This document shows positions 18,010 to 26,701 of a stretch of 64,000 nt of DNA, piece after piece. The position numbers and the translations under genes were made by a program. Each line of letters begins with the position of its first letter. Positions within the stretch are counted from its first letter, which is position 1. Under the pieces are notes generated by a model, which saw nothing but the letters and a program-made list of their open reading frames with translations, ran no database searches and was not told the DNA's origin. The DNA is from an uncultured Alphaproteobacteria bacterium (GTDB lineage Bacteria; Pseudomonadota; Alphaproteobacteria; RF32; CAG-239): positions 1-64,000 of the forward strand of contig CALXTW010000002.1 of assembly GCA_944391515.1 (NCBI GenBank). The letters are read 5' to 3'.

Positions 18010-19194
18010 ATGACTACCGCTAAAAACTTGTATTTAACCAAAATTCAGCTCAAAGCCGAGTTGGATAGGTGTTTGAATTGCCCAACCAAACCCTGCATGA
18101 ACGCTTGTCCGGTTAACTGTAGCCCTCAGGAATTTATTTCCCATGCCCAAAAAGGCGAATATGACGAAGCTGTCAAGACCATTACGCGGAATAACCCCAT
18201 GGGGCAGACATGCGGACTGATTTGTCCCGATAAATTTTGCATGAAGGCTTGCACGCGGAGTCATATTGACTTTTCGGTGAATATTCCCAAGGTTCAAGCC
18301 ACCATATTGGAAAACTTTAGAAAAACCACAGAGGATTATCAAAACACGCACGCCAACGGGTACAAAATTGCCATTATCGGTGCCGGACCGGCCGGAATGG
18401 CGGCAGCCTCTACCTTGGGTAAACAAGGCTATCAGGTAACCGTCTATGAGGCTTCGGAAGAAATCGGCGGTGCGCTGAATTTAATTCCCGATGAGCGTTT
18501 ACCCCACGCCGTGATTGAGAAAGATTGGTCTTTTATTTATAATCCCGACTATATCAAACTCGAGCTAAATGCTAAAGTGGCAAATCCTGAGGAGTTGTTG
18601 ACCCAAGGCTTTGACGGCGTGATTGTTTCGACCGGCGAGCCCAATTGCACAGCCTTAAATATAATAGGCGAAGACAACAGCATTTCTTATATGAAATATT
18701 TGCACAATCCCGAAATTTATAAAACAACGGGCAAAGTAGCAATTATCGGTGGCGGAAATGTTGCGGCTGACTGTGCGCTAACGGCTGCGGCCAATGGCTC
18801 TGAACATGTGGAAATGTTTGTTCGTCGTCGGTTGTCGGATATGCGTATTTCCAAACACGAATATCTGGAGCTGATTAATCGTCAGGTAAACATTACGGCG
18901 CTGACCAGCCCTGAGAGATTCGAAAAGAAAAACGGCAAAATCTCGCTCTTTGTACATAAAAATCAATTTGAGAACGGAAAACTCCAAGCCTTGCCCAATT
19001 CCACCATCGAGCTTCCGGGGTTTGATTTAGTGATTAAAGCTGTCGGCAGTAAGGCCGACCCCAAAATTGATAATCCGCGCATTATCTATGCCGGTGACTG
19101 CAAAACCGGAGGTTCGACCATTGTGGAGGCTTTGTCTTCAGGCAAAACGGCGGCTGAATTGATGATGCATGAATTGGCTTGCGCCGCAGAATAA
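18010..19194 (+). CDS. GltD/PreT-like NAD(P)- and FAD-binding Fe-S oxidoreductase
   Basis: 394 residues from the ATG at 18010; a TTG at 17998 is the alternative. The N-terminal 4Fe-4S region has CLNCPTKPCMNACPVNC and CGLICPDKFCMKAC, as in glutamate synthase small subunit and dihydropyrimidine dehydrogenase PreT. Two dinucleotide-binding motifs follow: IIGAGPAGMAAASTL (FAD) and IIGGGNVAADCALTA (NAD(P)H). A final AGDCKTGGSTIVEAL is the second FAD contact. It passes electrons from NAD(P)H to a partner subunit, but no GltB or PreA partner is next to it. Cytosolic. The gene is monocistronic, with its own promoter and terminator. Confidence 0.85.
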   Translation: MTTAKNLYLTKIQLKAELDRCLNCPTKPCMNACPVNCSPQEFISHAQKGEYDEAVKTITRNNPMGQTCGLICPDKFCMKACTRSHIDFSVNIPKVQATILENFRKTTEDYQNTHANGYKIAIIGAGPAGMAAASTLGKQGYQVTVYEASEEIGGALNLIPDERLPHAVIEKDWSFIYNPDYIKLELNAKVANPEELLTQGFDGVIVSTGEPNCTALNIIGEDNSISYMKYLHNPEIYKTTGKVAIIGGGNVAADCALTAAANGSEHVEMFVRRRLSDMRISKHEYLELINRQVNITALTSPERFEKKNGKISLFVHKNQFENGKLQALPNSTIELPGFDLVIKAVGSKADPKIDNPRIIYAGDCKTGGSTIVEALSSGKTAAELMMHELACAAE

Positions 19195-19203
19195 AAGCAA
19201 TAA

Positions 19204-19240
19204 AAAATCCCCTCTAAAAAAATAGACCAGAGGGGATTTT
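19204..19240. terminator. Terminator after the GltD/PreT-like gene
   Basis: A 12-bp perfect stem (AAAATCCCCTCT, 19204-19215, with AGAGGGGATTTT, 19229-19240). It could also serve the convergent minus-strand flavoprotein operon. Confidence 0.8.
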
Positions 19241-19259
19241 GTTTGAGGTCTATTGTATT

Positions 19260-19799
19260 TTAAGCGTGCAGGCCGGCCTGATAAGCCTCATCCATTGCCG
19301 GAGAGGACTGAATATCGCCGATATTCCAAGCCCCAGTGCCATAAATAATGCCTTTTTCTTTTGCATTATCCAAACAATCCTCGGTAAAGCCGCGAAAAGC
19401 CTCTAAAACACGTTGCATATTTTGTTTGCTGGTATCCGCCGCAGCAATAATGAAATAAATGTCTTTGTTGCTGATTTCGGTATATCTCGGCACACAGCGG
19501 TCAATAAACGTTTTCATTTGCCCGTTCATAGAGTAGAAATAAACCGGCGTAGCAAACACAATCACATCAGCTTCAACCATTTTGTTTAAGATTTCTTCCA
19601 TATCATCTTTTTGCACGCATTTGTGCGTATTGTTACAAACACCGCATCCATGGCAAAAATTAATATGTTTGTCGTTGAGGTTGATTTTTTCAACTCTGTT
19701 TCCGGACTCAAGCGCACCTTTAATAAATTGGTTGCACAAAGTTTCGGAGTTGCCGTTTTTGCGAAAACTAGCAGAGATAACTAAAATTTGTTTAGACAT
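19260..19799 (-). CDS. Flavodoxin-fold NAD(P)H-dependent oxidoreductase
   Basis: 179 residues of the NADPH-dependent FMN reductase/iron-sulfur flavoprotein type. The FMN phosphate loop is SASFRKNGNSETL (residues 9-21), and TPVYFYSMNGQMKTFIDR is the second flavin contact. A CHGCGVCNNTHKC cysteine cluster (about 49-61) is typical of the subgroup. It is the last gene of a minus-strand operon with a CMD protein and a phosphoesterase-cupin fusion. It probably reduces small organic or quinone-like substrates. Confidence 0.85.
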   Translation of the reverse strand: MSKQILVISASFRKNGNSETLCNQFIKGALESGNRVEKINLNDKHINFCHGCGVCNNTHKCVQKDDMEEILNKMVEADVIVFATPVYFYSMNGQMKTFIDRCVPRYTEISNKDIYFIIAAADTSKQNMQRVLEAFRGFTEDCLDNAKEKGIIYGTGAWNIGDIQSSPAMDEAYQAGLHA

Positions 19800-19826
19800 G
19801 TACTATTCCTTTCAAATAAGAAGTAA

Positions 19827-20612
19827 TTAGTTGTTGGTCAGAGCAGATACCGCGGCAATACCGTTAAGCGTTCTGGGATAACCGATATAAGGCAACATCT
19901 GCGTCAGAACCGCAAATAAGGTTTCTTTGTCGTTGCCGATGTTGATATTTCCTTGTGCATGAGCTTTGACCTGAGCATCAGCACCGCCTAAGGCCACCAA
20001 GGTTGCAAAAGTCAGCAATTCACGAGTCTTGAGCTCCAAACCGGTTCGGGTATAATAATCACCGAAACAATTTGCCGACAAAAAGTCTTGAATATGTTTG
20101 AGGTTTGCGGGAGCATTTTCACGCATGGTTAAAATGTTTTGTTCCCCGAAAATTTGGCATTGAGCCTGCAATCCTTTGTCAAAACGAGTCTCAGTCGTAA
20201 CGGTTGCTTGATTAGGCAAGGGAAGATTAATTCCCTTTTGAGCCATAATCTGGTTGGAAAGCGCTAAAAAGTCAGCAGCCTTTGCCATCCCGACATAAGG
20301 AATTGTCTGTACCACTGCTTCATGGAGTTTAATTGGCGAAATTTGAGCATCTAAGGCCTCATCTAAAACTTGGCGAAAACTCTCTTGTCCTTGCGCGGCC
20401 ACATTGGCAACGATTAACACCAAATATCTCTCCTCATTTGAGAGTTTGTTTTGCGCTAAAACCTCATTTTTAACAAAGTCTTGCCATACTTGCACAATGT
20501 CGGTTTGGTTTAGTTTTGATGTCTGAGCCATTTTATTTCTCCCTATAACAATTCCTAAACTAAGTCCTACCACTAGTAAGACAAGGGAAAGAATAAGTCC
20601 TTTTGCCTTCAT
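19827..20612 (-). CDS. Membrane-anchored carboxymuconolactone decarboxylase (CMD) family protein
   Basis: 261 residues with an N-terminal hydrophobic segment (about 6-24) and two CMD repeats (about 65-125 and 175-250; the second includes LELKTRELLTFATLVALGG). The CxxC pair of AhpD-type peroxidase partners is absent, so it is closer to the decarboxylase or lactonase-like group. It overlaps the fusion gene upstream by one base. CMD proteins paired with a small cupin and MerR regulators are common in stress loci; the substrate is unknown. Confidence 0.8.
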   Translation of the reverse strand: MKAKGLILSLVLLVVGLSLGIVIGRNKMAQTSKLNQTDIVQVWQDFVKNEVLAQNKLSNEERYLVLIVANVAAQGQESFRQVLDEALDAQISPIKLHEAVVQTIPYVGMAKAADFLALSNQIMAQKGINLPLPNQATVTTETRFDKGLQAQCQIFGEQNILTMRENAPANLKHIQDFLSANCFGDYYTRTGLELKTRELLTFATLVALGGADAQVKAHAQGNINIGNDKETLFAVLTQMLPYIGYPRTLNGIAAVSALTNN

Positions 20613-22129
20613 TACTTATATTCCTCATCTTTGACCGGTTCCAGCCAAGTAGCCACATTGTTTGGCACATTAGTCTCAACCGAAATATGTGTAAACCAGC
20701 TATTTGGTGCGGCACCATGCCAGTGTTCAAAATCTGGCGCAATCCGAACAACATCACCTTTGTGCAAAATTTGAATTTCTTTGCCTCGTTCTTGGTAACG
20801 ACCTTCACCACTCAAGACAAGTAAGATTTGTCCGCCACTGTGCTTGTGCCAGTTTGTACGCGCCTTTGGTTCAAAGGTAACATTGCCGATAGGTGCATTA
20901 AAGGTTTTGTCATTAGGGCTAAGCATGGTGAGGTAAGTTTGTCCGGTAAAAAACTTGCCGTAAGGATTGGGCTCACCTTGTTCAAAAACAGTATCAATCG
21001 GTGCTTTTTGCATATTCTCCTCCTCTTTGGGTTTAAGGTTAATGAGTGTAATTTCAGATTCTGCACCAAAACGCATTTGCGGTCCCCATTGTCCGGCACC
21101 GTTAGAAACATAAATCAGAGCGCCATTTTCCAAATGATACAAACCGGATAAGTAAGGATTATAAGCTTTGGTCAGAATATGAAAAGGAAAGATTTGCCCG
21201 CCGTGTGTATGACCTGAAATTTCCAAATCAAATATTGGCTCATTGTTAAAATCACTTGGTGTGTGTGACATTAAGATTTTGTATTGATTGTTGCTCGCAA
21301 GTTTGAAAGCCCTTTGGGCGTCAGCTTCTTTTTTGTATGCCTGACCCGAGAATAAATCGGGGATTCCCGCCACATAAACTTCCCCAAGCGAAACACCGTC
21401 ATTTTCCAACAACTTGAACCCTTGAGCTTTAAGAGCGGCAATGCTTGCCTGATAACCGTTATAAAATTCGTGATTTCCGGTTACAAAATAAATGCCGCGC
21501 GGCGCCTTTAAGTCTTTGAGCAAGGATAAGGTTTTAGCGCTGATTTGCGTGTCATCATCAATAATATCACCACCCAATAAAACCACATCGGGTTTAAGCG
21601 CATTGGCTCTTTGCACAATTGCTTTGACCTTGTCATCAGCAATCACGCGGTGAATATGAATATCACTTAAATAAGCGATTCTCAGAGGCTTTGAGATTTT
21701 ATCCGAGACAATGTTGACTTCTTGCACGTCGGGAACTTTTGTGCCGGCATATAACGCATAAGCAGAGCATAAAAAGGCTGCCAATATCAAACCCAAATTA
21801 ATTTTTCCGCTATTAAGCCAATTGGCGGTAGAAGAGTTGATAAACTTGCATCCCAAGAGTGCTAAATCGCGCAATACAACACCGCTGAATAAGATAATGC
21901 CCATAATAAAAATAAAATAGAGTAGGTAGCGGTAAAAGGGATAAACTTTCCCCAAAATTTGTTCCGCTTGGTAGGAGACGAAGAGAGGAATACACCCCAT
22001 TATAAGCATAATGACCAACAAAGTAGCTTTGCCCGCCCAAGCAATATCCAGTCCGTAAACCAGCCTAAAAAACAAATATAAAAAGACCAAACTCCCTAAG
22101 GCAGAGGTGGTAATAGCGCAAGAAATCAT
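20612..22129 (-). CDS. Fusion: membrane metallophosphoesterase plus cupin domain
   Basis: 505 residues. The first 130 contain four or so membrane segments. Residues about 145-365 are a YkuE-like calcineurin phosphoesterase with LSDIHIH, GGDIIDDD, GNHEF and SGHTHGGQ. Residues about 373-505 are a cupin, with HKHSGGQ and a late HWHG as metal ligands. At the joint, residues KPKEEEN-M, the DNA reads AAGAGGAGGAGAAT-ATG, a strong Shine-Dalgarno plus start at 21013. The cupin (20612-21013) can therefore probably also be made alone. The arrangement looks like two adjacent genes fused in frame by loss of a stop codon. The start at 22129 has AGAGGAGATAAAG upstream. Confidence 0.82.
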   Translation of the reverse strand: MISCAITTSALGSLVFLYLFFRLVYGLDIAWAGKATLLVIMLIMGCIPLFVSYQAEQILGKVYPFYRYLLYFIFIMGIILFSGVVLRDLALLGCKFINSSTANWLNSGKINLGLILAAFLCSAYALYAGTKVPDVQEVNIVSDKISKPLRIAYLSDIHIHRVIADDKVKAIVQRANALKPDVVLLGGDIIDDDTQISAKTLSLLKDLKAPRGIYFVTGNHEFYNGYQASIAALKAQGFKLLENDGVSLGEVYVAGIPDLFSGQAYKKEADAQRAFKLASNNQYKILMSHTPSDFNNEPIFDLEISGHTHGGQIFPFHILTKAYNPYLSGLYHLENGALIYVSNGAGQWGPQMRFGAESEITLINLKPKEEENMQKAPIDTVFEQGEPNPYGKFFTGQTYLTMLSPNDKTFNAPIGNVTFEPKARTNWHKHSGGQILLVLSGEGRYQERGKEIQILHKGDVVRIAPDFEHWHGAAPNSWFTHISVETNVPNNVATWLEPVKDEEYK

Positions 22130-22167
22130 CTTTATCTCCTCTCACATAAGTTTTCGATTCTGTTACT

Positions 22168-22198
22168 ATCATAGTTTTTAGAGTTAACTCTAAGTCAA
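22168..22198 (-). promoter_or_regulatory. MerR-type promoter and operator
   Basis: On the minus strand, TTGACT (22193-22198) and TATGAT (22168-22173) have a 19-base spacer, the long spacing that MerR-family activators correct by DNA distortion. A perfect 16-bp palindrome, TTAGAGTTAACTCTAA (22178-22193), fills the spacer. It faces the fusion-CMD-flavoprotein operon, and the MerR gene is divergent. Confidence 0.8.
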
Positions 22199-22258
22199 GA
22201 GTTTTTGTTGACGTGGGATAAAAAATTTATTACAGTCAAGAAAACGAAGGAGGAAATT

Positions 22259-22687
22259 ATGGGATATTCAATCGGGCAAGTTGCCAAAAAAACCGGTTTG
22301 ACGGCACACACTCTTAGGTATTATGAAAAAGAGGGCTTGTTACCCTTTGTCAAAAAGAGTGGCTCCGGCTTGAGAGTTTTTTCAGATTCGGATTTGGATT
22401 GGCTGGTGTTAATTGAATGCCTTAAAGGCACCGGTATGAGCCTCAAAGACATTAAACAATATATTGATTGGTATATGGAAGGCGATTCGACCCTCAACCA
22501 AAGACTGGAAATGTTTAAGCGTCAAAAGCTAAAATTAGAAGAGCAAATGAGCCAGCTCCAAAAACACATGGAAAAAATCAATTATAAAATTGCTTACTAT
22601 ACGGAAATCATTGCCAACGGCAGTGAAGGCGTTTTTGAGCGCAATCCTGAGTTGGCGGCCGAAAGAAAACGGGTCTATGGCAAATAA
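22259..22687 (+). CDS. MerR-family transcriptional regulator
   Basis: 142 residues from the ATG at 22259, which has AAGGAGG at 22247-22253; the upstream start at 22205 is rejected. The N-terminal winged helix is YSIGQVAKKTGLTAHTLRYYEKEGLL, the hallmark of MerR. A coiled-coil dimer helix lies at about 75-120. No metal-binding Cys cluster, so it belongs with AdhR/YyaN-like aldehyde or electrophile-responsive regulators. It probably activates the divergent operon through the 19-base-spacer promoter. It is directly followed by a DUF4186 gene. Confidence 0.9.
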   Translation: MGYSIGQVAKKTGLTAHTLRYYEKEGLLPFVKKSGSGLRVFSDSDLDWLVLIECLKGTGMSLKDIKQYIDWYMEGDSTLNQRLEMFKRQKLKLEEQMSQLQKHMEKINYKIAYYTEIIANGSEGVFERNPELAAERKRVYGK

Positions 22688-23038
22688 ATGTTAGAAAACG
22701 ACATATTTTCAAGACTTTCCAAGTCGCCGTTTCGTTCACGCTTTAAGCTTTCCCCGAAAGATACAGCCTATGTCACAACCAAGGGATTGGAAACAATCAA
22801 AAAACACGCCGAGGATTTTATCTCTCAAAGATTAGCTCCGGCCGATATTGAAAACGACGGCAAACAAACGCCCATGCGCAATCACCCGGTTTTTGTGGCA
22901 CAGCATGCGACGGCTTGTTGTTGCCGCGGTTGTCTGGAAAAATGGCACCATATTCCCAAAGGACGGGTCCTAACTCCGGATGAGCAGAGCTATATTGTAG
23001 AAGTGATTATGTGCTGGATTTCCCGCCAAATGAGCTAG
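22688..23038 (+). CDS. DUF4186 family protein
   Basis: 116 residues, start codon directly after the merR stop. It contains the family's conserved DGKQTPMRNHPVF, QHATACCCRGCLEKWH and IPKGR blocks; the Cys/His cluster suggests metal binding. Function unknown in the family. It overlaps the convergent ybaK by 4 bases. Confidence 0.8.
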   Translation: MLENDIFSRLSKSPFRSRFKLSPKDTAYVTTKGLETIKKHAEDFISQRLAPADIENDGKQTPMRNHPVFVAQHATACCCRGCLEKWHHIPKGRVLTPDEQSYIVEVIMCWISRQMS

Positions 23039-23502
23039 ATGAGGGAAGCCACCTTAACCCCGACAACCTTTTGCAAATCACTCAACGCCAGCTCCACCTG
23101 ACAACCGATTTTTCCGCCGCTAAAGATAATGCTCTCAAAGTTTTGAGCGCTTTCATCAATAAATGTCGGAAAAACTTTTTTCATCCCAATTGGGGAGCAT
23201 CCGCCGTGAATATATCCGGTCAAAGGCAGAAGTTCTTTACTTTTTACCATTTCCACCGACTTTTCTCCTGCGCATTCGGCGGCTTTTTTCAAATCAAGCT
23301 CTTGGGCCACCGGAATCATATATACATAATGTTGCTTAGATTTGCCGACGGTAACCAAGGTCTTAAAGACTTGTGCCGGATTTTGGTTAAGCCTGTCAGC
23401 TACTTCTACGCCGCTGAGTGCGGTGGCAGCGTCATAAACATAGTGTTTATAAACAATTTTGTTCTTGTCTAAGATTCGCATTGCATTTGTTTTCGCTTCC
23501 AT
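23035..23502 (-). CDS. ybaK: Cys-tRNA(Pro) deacylase YbaK/EbsC
   Basis: 155 residues, full length for YbaK. It has the conserved Lys in FKTLVT, the GYIHGGCSPIG active-site loop and a C-terminal FSGGKIGCQVELALSDL. It clears mischarged Cys-tRNA(Pro) made by prolyl-tRNA synthetase. Monocistronic on the minus strand. Confidence 0.92.
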   Translation of the reverse strand: MEAKTNAMRILDKNKIVYKHYVYDAATALSGVEVADRLNQNPAQVFKTLVTVGKSKQHYVYMIPVAQELDLKKAAECAGEKSVEMVKSKELLPLTGYIHGGCSPIGMKKVFPTFIDESAQNFESIIFSGGKIGCQVELALSDLQKVVGVKVASLI

Positions 23503-23598
23503 TTTTTATTCCTCTGGTGATTAGTCGGCAATATGGCTTTAAAATCTGTGTTTTTTTGTTATATTACCGAAAGATTAGATTATAAAGAGGTTTTTTAT

Positions 23599-25263
23599 AT
23601 GCTGATAGAGGTTTTTTTATTTCTGGTAGTGGCAGGAGTTTTGCCCATTGCCATCAAAGGGAAAAGACTTTCATTTGTGTATTTATTGTTGCTGACCATT
23701 AGTATGGCATTAATGCTTGGCTATTTTTATCAGAATTGGCAACAAGGCACCAAAGATAATTTCACCTATGATTGGGTTTCATCCCCATACTATCCGATAA
23801 AAATACACCTATTTTCCAATTTTACACATTATGCGCAGATATTTCCGTTTTTCCTCATCAGCGTTGTGATGATAATTTTTAACTGTTTCAGCAAGATTGA
23901 AAAACGAAAATTAGAGCAAAACGGATTGATTTGTTTGAATCTCGGAGCACTGATAATGCTCATCTGCGGCGAAAACACCATCCAACTTTTGGTAAGTGCC
24001 TGCGTGATAGATGTGTTGGGATTTTATATTATCAATGAGAGTGCCGCACGCCGAAAATATATCTTTTATAATCTGATGGCTGATATGGGGCTGTTTATGC
24101 TGTTTGCCTTAATCTGGGGTTACACGGAATCAATCCGTTTAAGTGATTTGGGTAAATATTTTGAGCAAGGCGAACACCGTGATTTGGTTTGCATTTTATT
24201 GTTATTGTGCTTGTTCATAAAATCGGGATTATTTTTGTTTCAAACCCCGTTGCAAAATTGGAATATTCTCAATATGCGTACGATCATGGTGCTGTCATTT
24301 TTATCCACGCCGATAAGCGGTTATATTTTATTGTTCAAGACTTTGCCGTTATTGCCGCTGTCCAAATATTCCGAACCGCTTGTATTGTTTTTTGCTTATG
24401 CCTCTATGGTTTGGGGTGGAATAGGTGCCATTTTGATAGACAACTTACGCTCCAAGCTCATCTATCTTAATATGATATTATCCGGTTTAATGTATGCTTT
24501 GTTGCAAGCAGGTCTCACGCCGGATACGCCGATTTTTGCCTCTTTGATATTGGGCGGTTTTTTGCTTTCCGGCAGTTTGTTGTTAGTGGCATTAGGAAGT
24601 TCAAATGAAGTTTACGTTTCATCAATGGGCGGATTTATAGCCAATCTCAAGCTCTCGTTTATGGTAACATTGTTTGGCATATTGGCCTATATACAAGTTT
24701 TATATACACTTTCTCAAACCTATAATTTTATACCAATGATTGCTTTAGGTTTGATTTCTGTGAGTACGGCTTCAATTTGGTCGCATATATATTTTAGCCC
24801 ATCCAATGCAGATGAGCGTGTTTTAGCAATGTTAAAAAACCCGTTGTTTGTGTATTGGGGAATTATCTTAATCTTGGCTCTATATGTCCTTTATCAGGAA
24901 GGAACACCCGATATTGCATCTTATGCCATTTTAAGCGGAATATTCCTTCTTGCAATAAGCGGAATTTTTAATAAGATACTCCCTATATACGAAAACGAGC
25001 AAGTTCAAGAAAGTGACAGATTTTCAGATTTTTATCACTATTTTGTTATTGGCCCGATTAAGGTTTTGGGGCGTGTCCTGTGGTTAACGATAGACTTTTT
25101 GATAATCGAACGAACCATAATCTATACCTCAAGAAACACGGTTAATTTACTGATAGGATTTTTTCAAAAAATACACACTCAAGCCAAATGGGCTTATCCG
25201 TTTTTCCTGATTTTAGGATGTGGAATGATATATGGGTCATATATTTTGGCAGAAGGGAGATAA
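23599..25263 (+). CDS. nuoL: Divergent NuoL-like antiporter subunit of complex I
   Basis: 554 residues from the ATG at 23599, preceded by AAGAGG; the ORF extension to 23533 is rejected. There are about 14-16 membrane segments. The NuoL TM7 motif survives as FIKSGLFLFQTP (K208 matches E. coli NuoL K229) and the MADMGLF Asp is kept. The TM5 Glu (E144 in E. coli) appears as Cys or Ile in the segment VSACVIDVL, and the HAATMVTAGVY block is STPISGYIL. The C-terminal region PIKVLGRVLW followed by a last helix is like the end of alphaproteobacterial NuoL. It is followed at 3 bases by nuoM. The rest of the nuo operon is absent here. The proton pathway looks damaged, so it may have a different role. 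Confidence 0.75.
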   Translation: MLIEVFLFLVVAGVLPIAIKGKRLSFVYLLLLTISMALMLGYFYQNWQQGTKDNFTYDWVSSPYYPIKIHLFSNFTHYAQIFPFFLISVVMIIFNCFSKIEKRKLEQNGLICLNLGALIMLICGENTIQLLVSACVIDVLGFYIINESAARRKYIFYNLMADMGLFMLFALIWGYTESIRLSDLGKYFEQGEHRDLVCILLLLCLFIKSGLFLFQTPLQNWNILNMRTIMVLSFLSTPISGYILLFKTLPLLPLSKYSEPLVLFFAYASMVWGGIGAILIDNLRSKLIYLNMILSGLMYALLQAGLTPDTPIFASLILGGFLLSGSLLLVALGSSNEVYVSSMGGFIANLKLSFMVTLFGILAYIQVLYTLSQTYNFIPMIALGLISVSTASIWSHIYFSPSNADERVLAMLKNPLFVYWGIILILALYVLYQEGTPDIASYAILSGIFLLAISGIFNKILPIYENEQVQESDRFSDFYHYFVIGPIKVLGRVLWLTIDFLIIERTIIYTSRNTVNLLIGFFQKIHTQAKWAYPFFLILGCGMIYGSYILAEGR

Positions 25264-25266
25264 AAG

Positions 25267-26700
25267 ATGAATACGTCCTTAACTCTATTATCTGCATTAA
25301 TCGCCGTTCCGTTGATAGGTTTTTTGTTTACCTTATTGGCCAAAGATGATGAAACCACCAAAGGGCGCAATGTTTTTAGCGTAACCATTTTAACATTGGT
25401 TTCAAATTTGTTTTTATTGTGGCGGATTGCTCTGAATTTAGACATAGATAAGAGAGGTCTTCAGCTTTCCGAAACCTACAATTGGCTTGATTATCCCAAA
25501 ATTGATTTGGTTTTTGGAATAGATATGTTTTCGCTTTTAATCATAGCCGCGATTCATATTTCTTTGATAATCAGTCTGGCTGGTATTCGCCATCGTGACC
25601 GTGCAAAAAAATCGCTTTATGCATTGTGTTTGTTATTTTTAGCCATGATAAACGGTTTATTTATTTCGGCTGATATTTACTCATTTTATATCTTTTTTGA
25701 GGCGATGCTTTTGCCATTGTTTTTGCTGATAGGTATTTTCGGTGACATCAAGCGCCAAGTTATTGTGTCGCGCTTTTTTATCTATAACTTTTTAGGTGCA
25801 ATCTTTTTGTTTATTGCCACGGCGGTATTGTATAACCATGAAGGGCATAGTATTTCACTTTCCTCCGTCAGCCGACTTGATTTAAGTCCCAAATTAGAGC
25901 TTTGCGTTTGGGGAGCAATCTTTGTCTCTTTCTTATCTCGTATTCCGATATGGCCGTTCCACTATTGGATATCATCTATTAACTCAGCGGTTCGTAGTCC
26001 TTTGGTATTTAACGTGGTCAATCTGATACCTTTAACCGGAGTTTACGGCTTTATCCGCTATTGCCCCGAAGCCGCTCCCGACAATGTCAGCTATTATTTC
26101 TATATTTTGGAAATCATCGCCATCATCAGTATGCTGTTTATTTCTCTCATCGGGCTGATTAATAAGGATGTGCAGTATAAAATTTTTTCATTTATGACGA
26201 TTTACTATATTATGTATATGTTGGGTGCTTTGCTGCCGATTGATAAGATTTTGATAAATATCGGCTTTTCTTTGTTTGCTTTTATCATCATCACTGCCAC
26301 GCTTGAGATGTTGACCGCCTATTTGGAAGATGAGCAAGAAGATAAATCAATAGGTGCTCATGGTATATTATGCCGAGTACCTAAACTCTCATTTATTTAC
26401 TCATTTTTGGTTTTGGCCGCGGTGGGAATGCCTGTATCCTCTCTGTTTTTGAATAATTTTGTGATTTTGTCGCATTTATTCAGCTATAACATTCGCTTAG
26501 GTATTTTAATAATGTTTGCACTGTTGTTGGTTGCGGGCACACTTATTCAGGAGTTATACATCTTCAAAGACAACTCCAAAATCTCAGATGACACGGTTTG
26601 CATTATGGATATTTCCACCAAAATGTTCAGTTGGCTTATCTTTTTATCAGGGTTACTGATAGTCACGTTTATTAATCCGTTATGGTTTATAGGAGGATAA
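25267..26700 (+). CDS. nuoM: Divergent NuoM-like antiporter subunit
   Basis: 477 residues, about 14 membrane segments. The TM5 Glu is kept (FFEAMLLP, E145). The TM7 Lys is Arg (SRIPIWPFHYW, R225, against the usual VKVPMWPxHTW). The TM8 Lys is lost: LIPLTGVYGF replaces LLKxGxYGF. The terminal GE motif of TM12 is NNF. Family identity is clear from order and the surviving signature, but three of four charged channel residues are changed. It forms an operon with the nuoL-like and nuoN-like genes. Confidence 0.78.
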   Translation: MNTSLTLLSALIAVPLIGFLFTLLAKDDETTKGRNVFSVTILTLVSNLFLLWRIALNLDIDKRGLQLSETYNWLDYPKIDLVFGIDMFSLLIIAAIHISLIISLAGIRHRDRAKKSLYALCLLFLAMINGLFISADIYSFYIFFEAMLLPLFLLIGIFGDIKRQVIVSRFFIYNFLGAIFLFIATAVLYNHEGHSISLSSVSRLDLSPKLELCVWGAIFVSFLSRIPIWPFHYWISSINSAVRSPLVFNVVNLIPLTGVYGFIRYCPEAAPDNVSYYFYILEIIAIISMLFISLIGLINKDVQYKIFSFMTIYYIMYMLGALLPIDKILINIGFSLFAFIIITATLEMLTAYLEDEQEDKSIGAHGILCRVPKLSFIYSFLVLAAVGMPVSSLFLNNFVILSHLFSYNIRLGILIMFALLLVAGTLIQELYIFKDNSKISDDTVCIMDISTKMFSWLIFLSGLLIVTFINPLWFIGG

Positions 26701-26701
26701 G

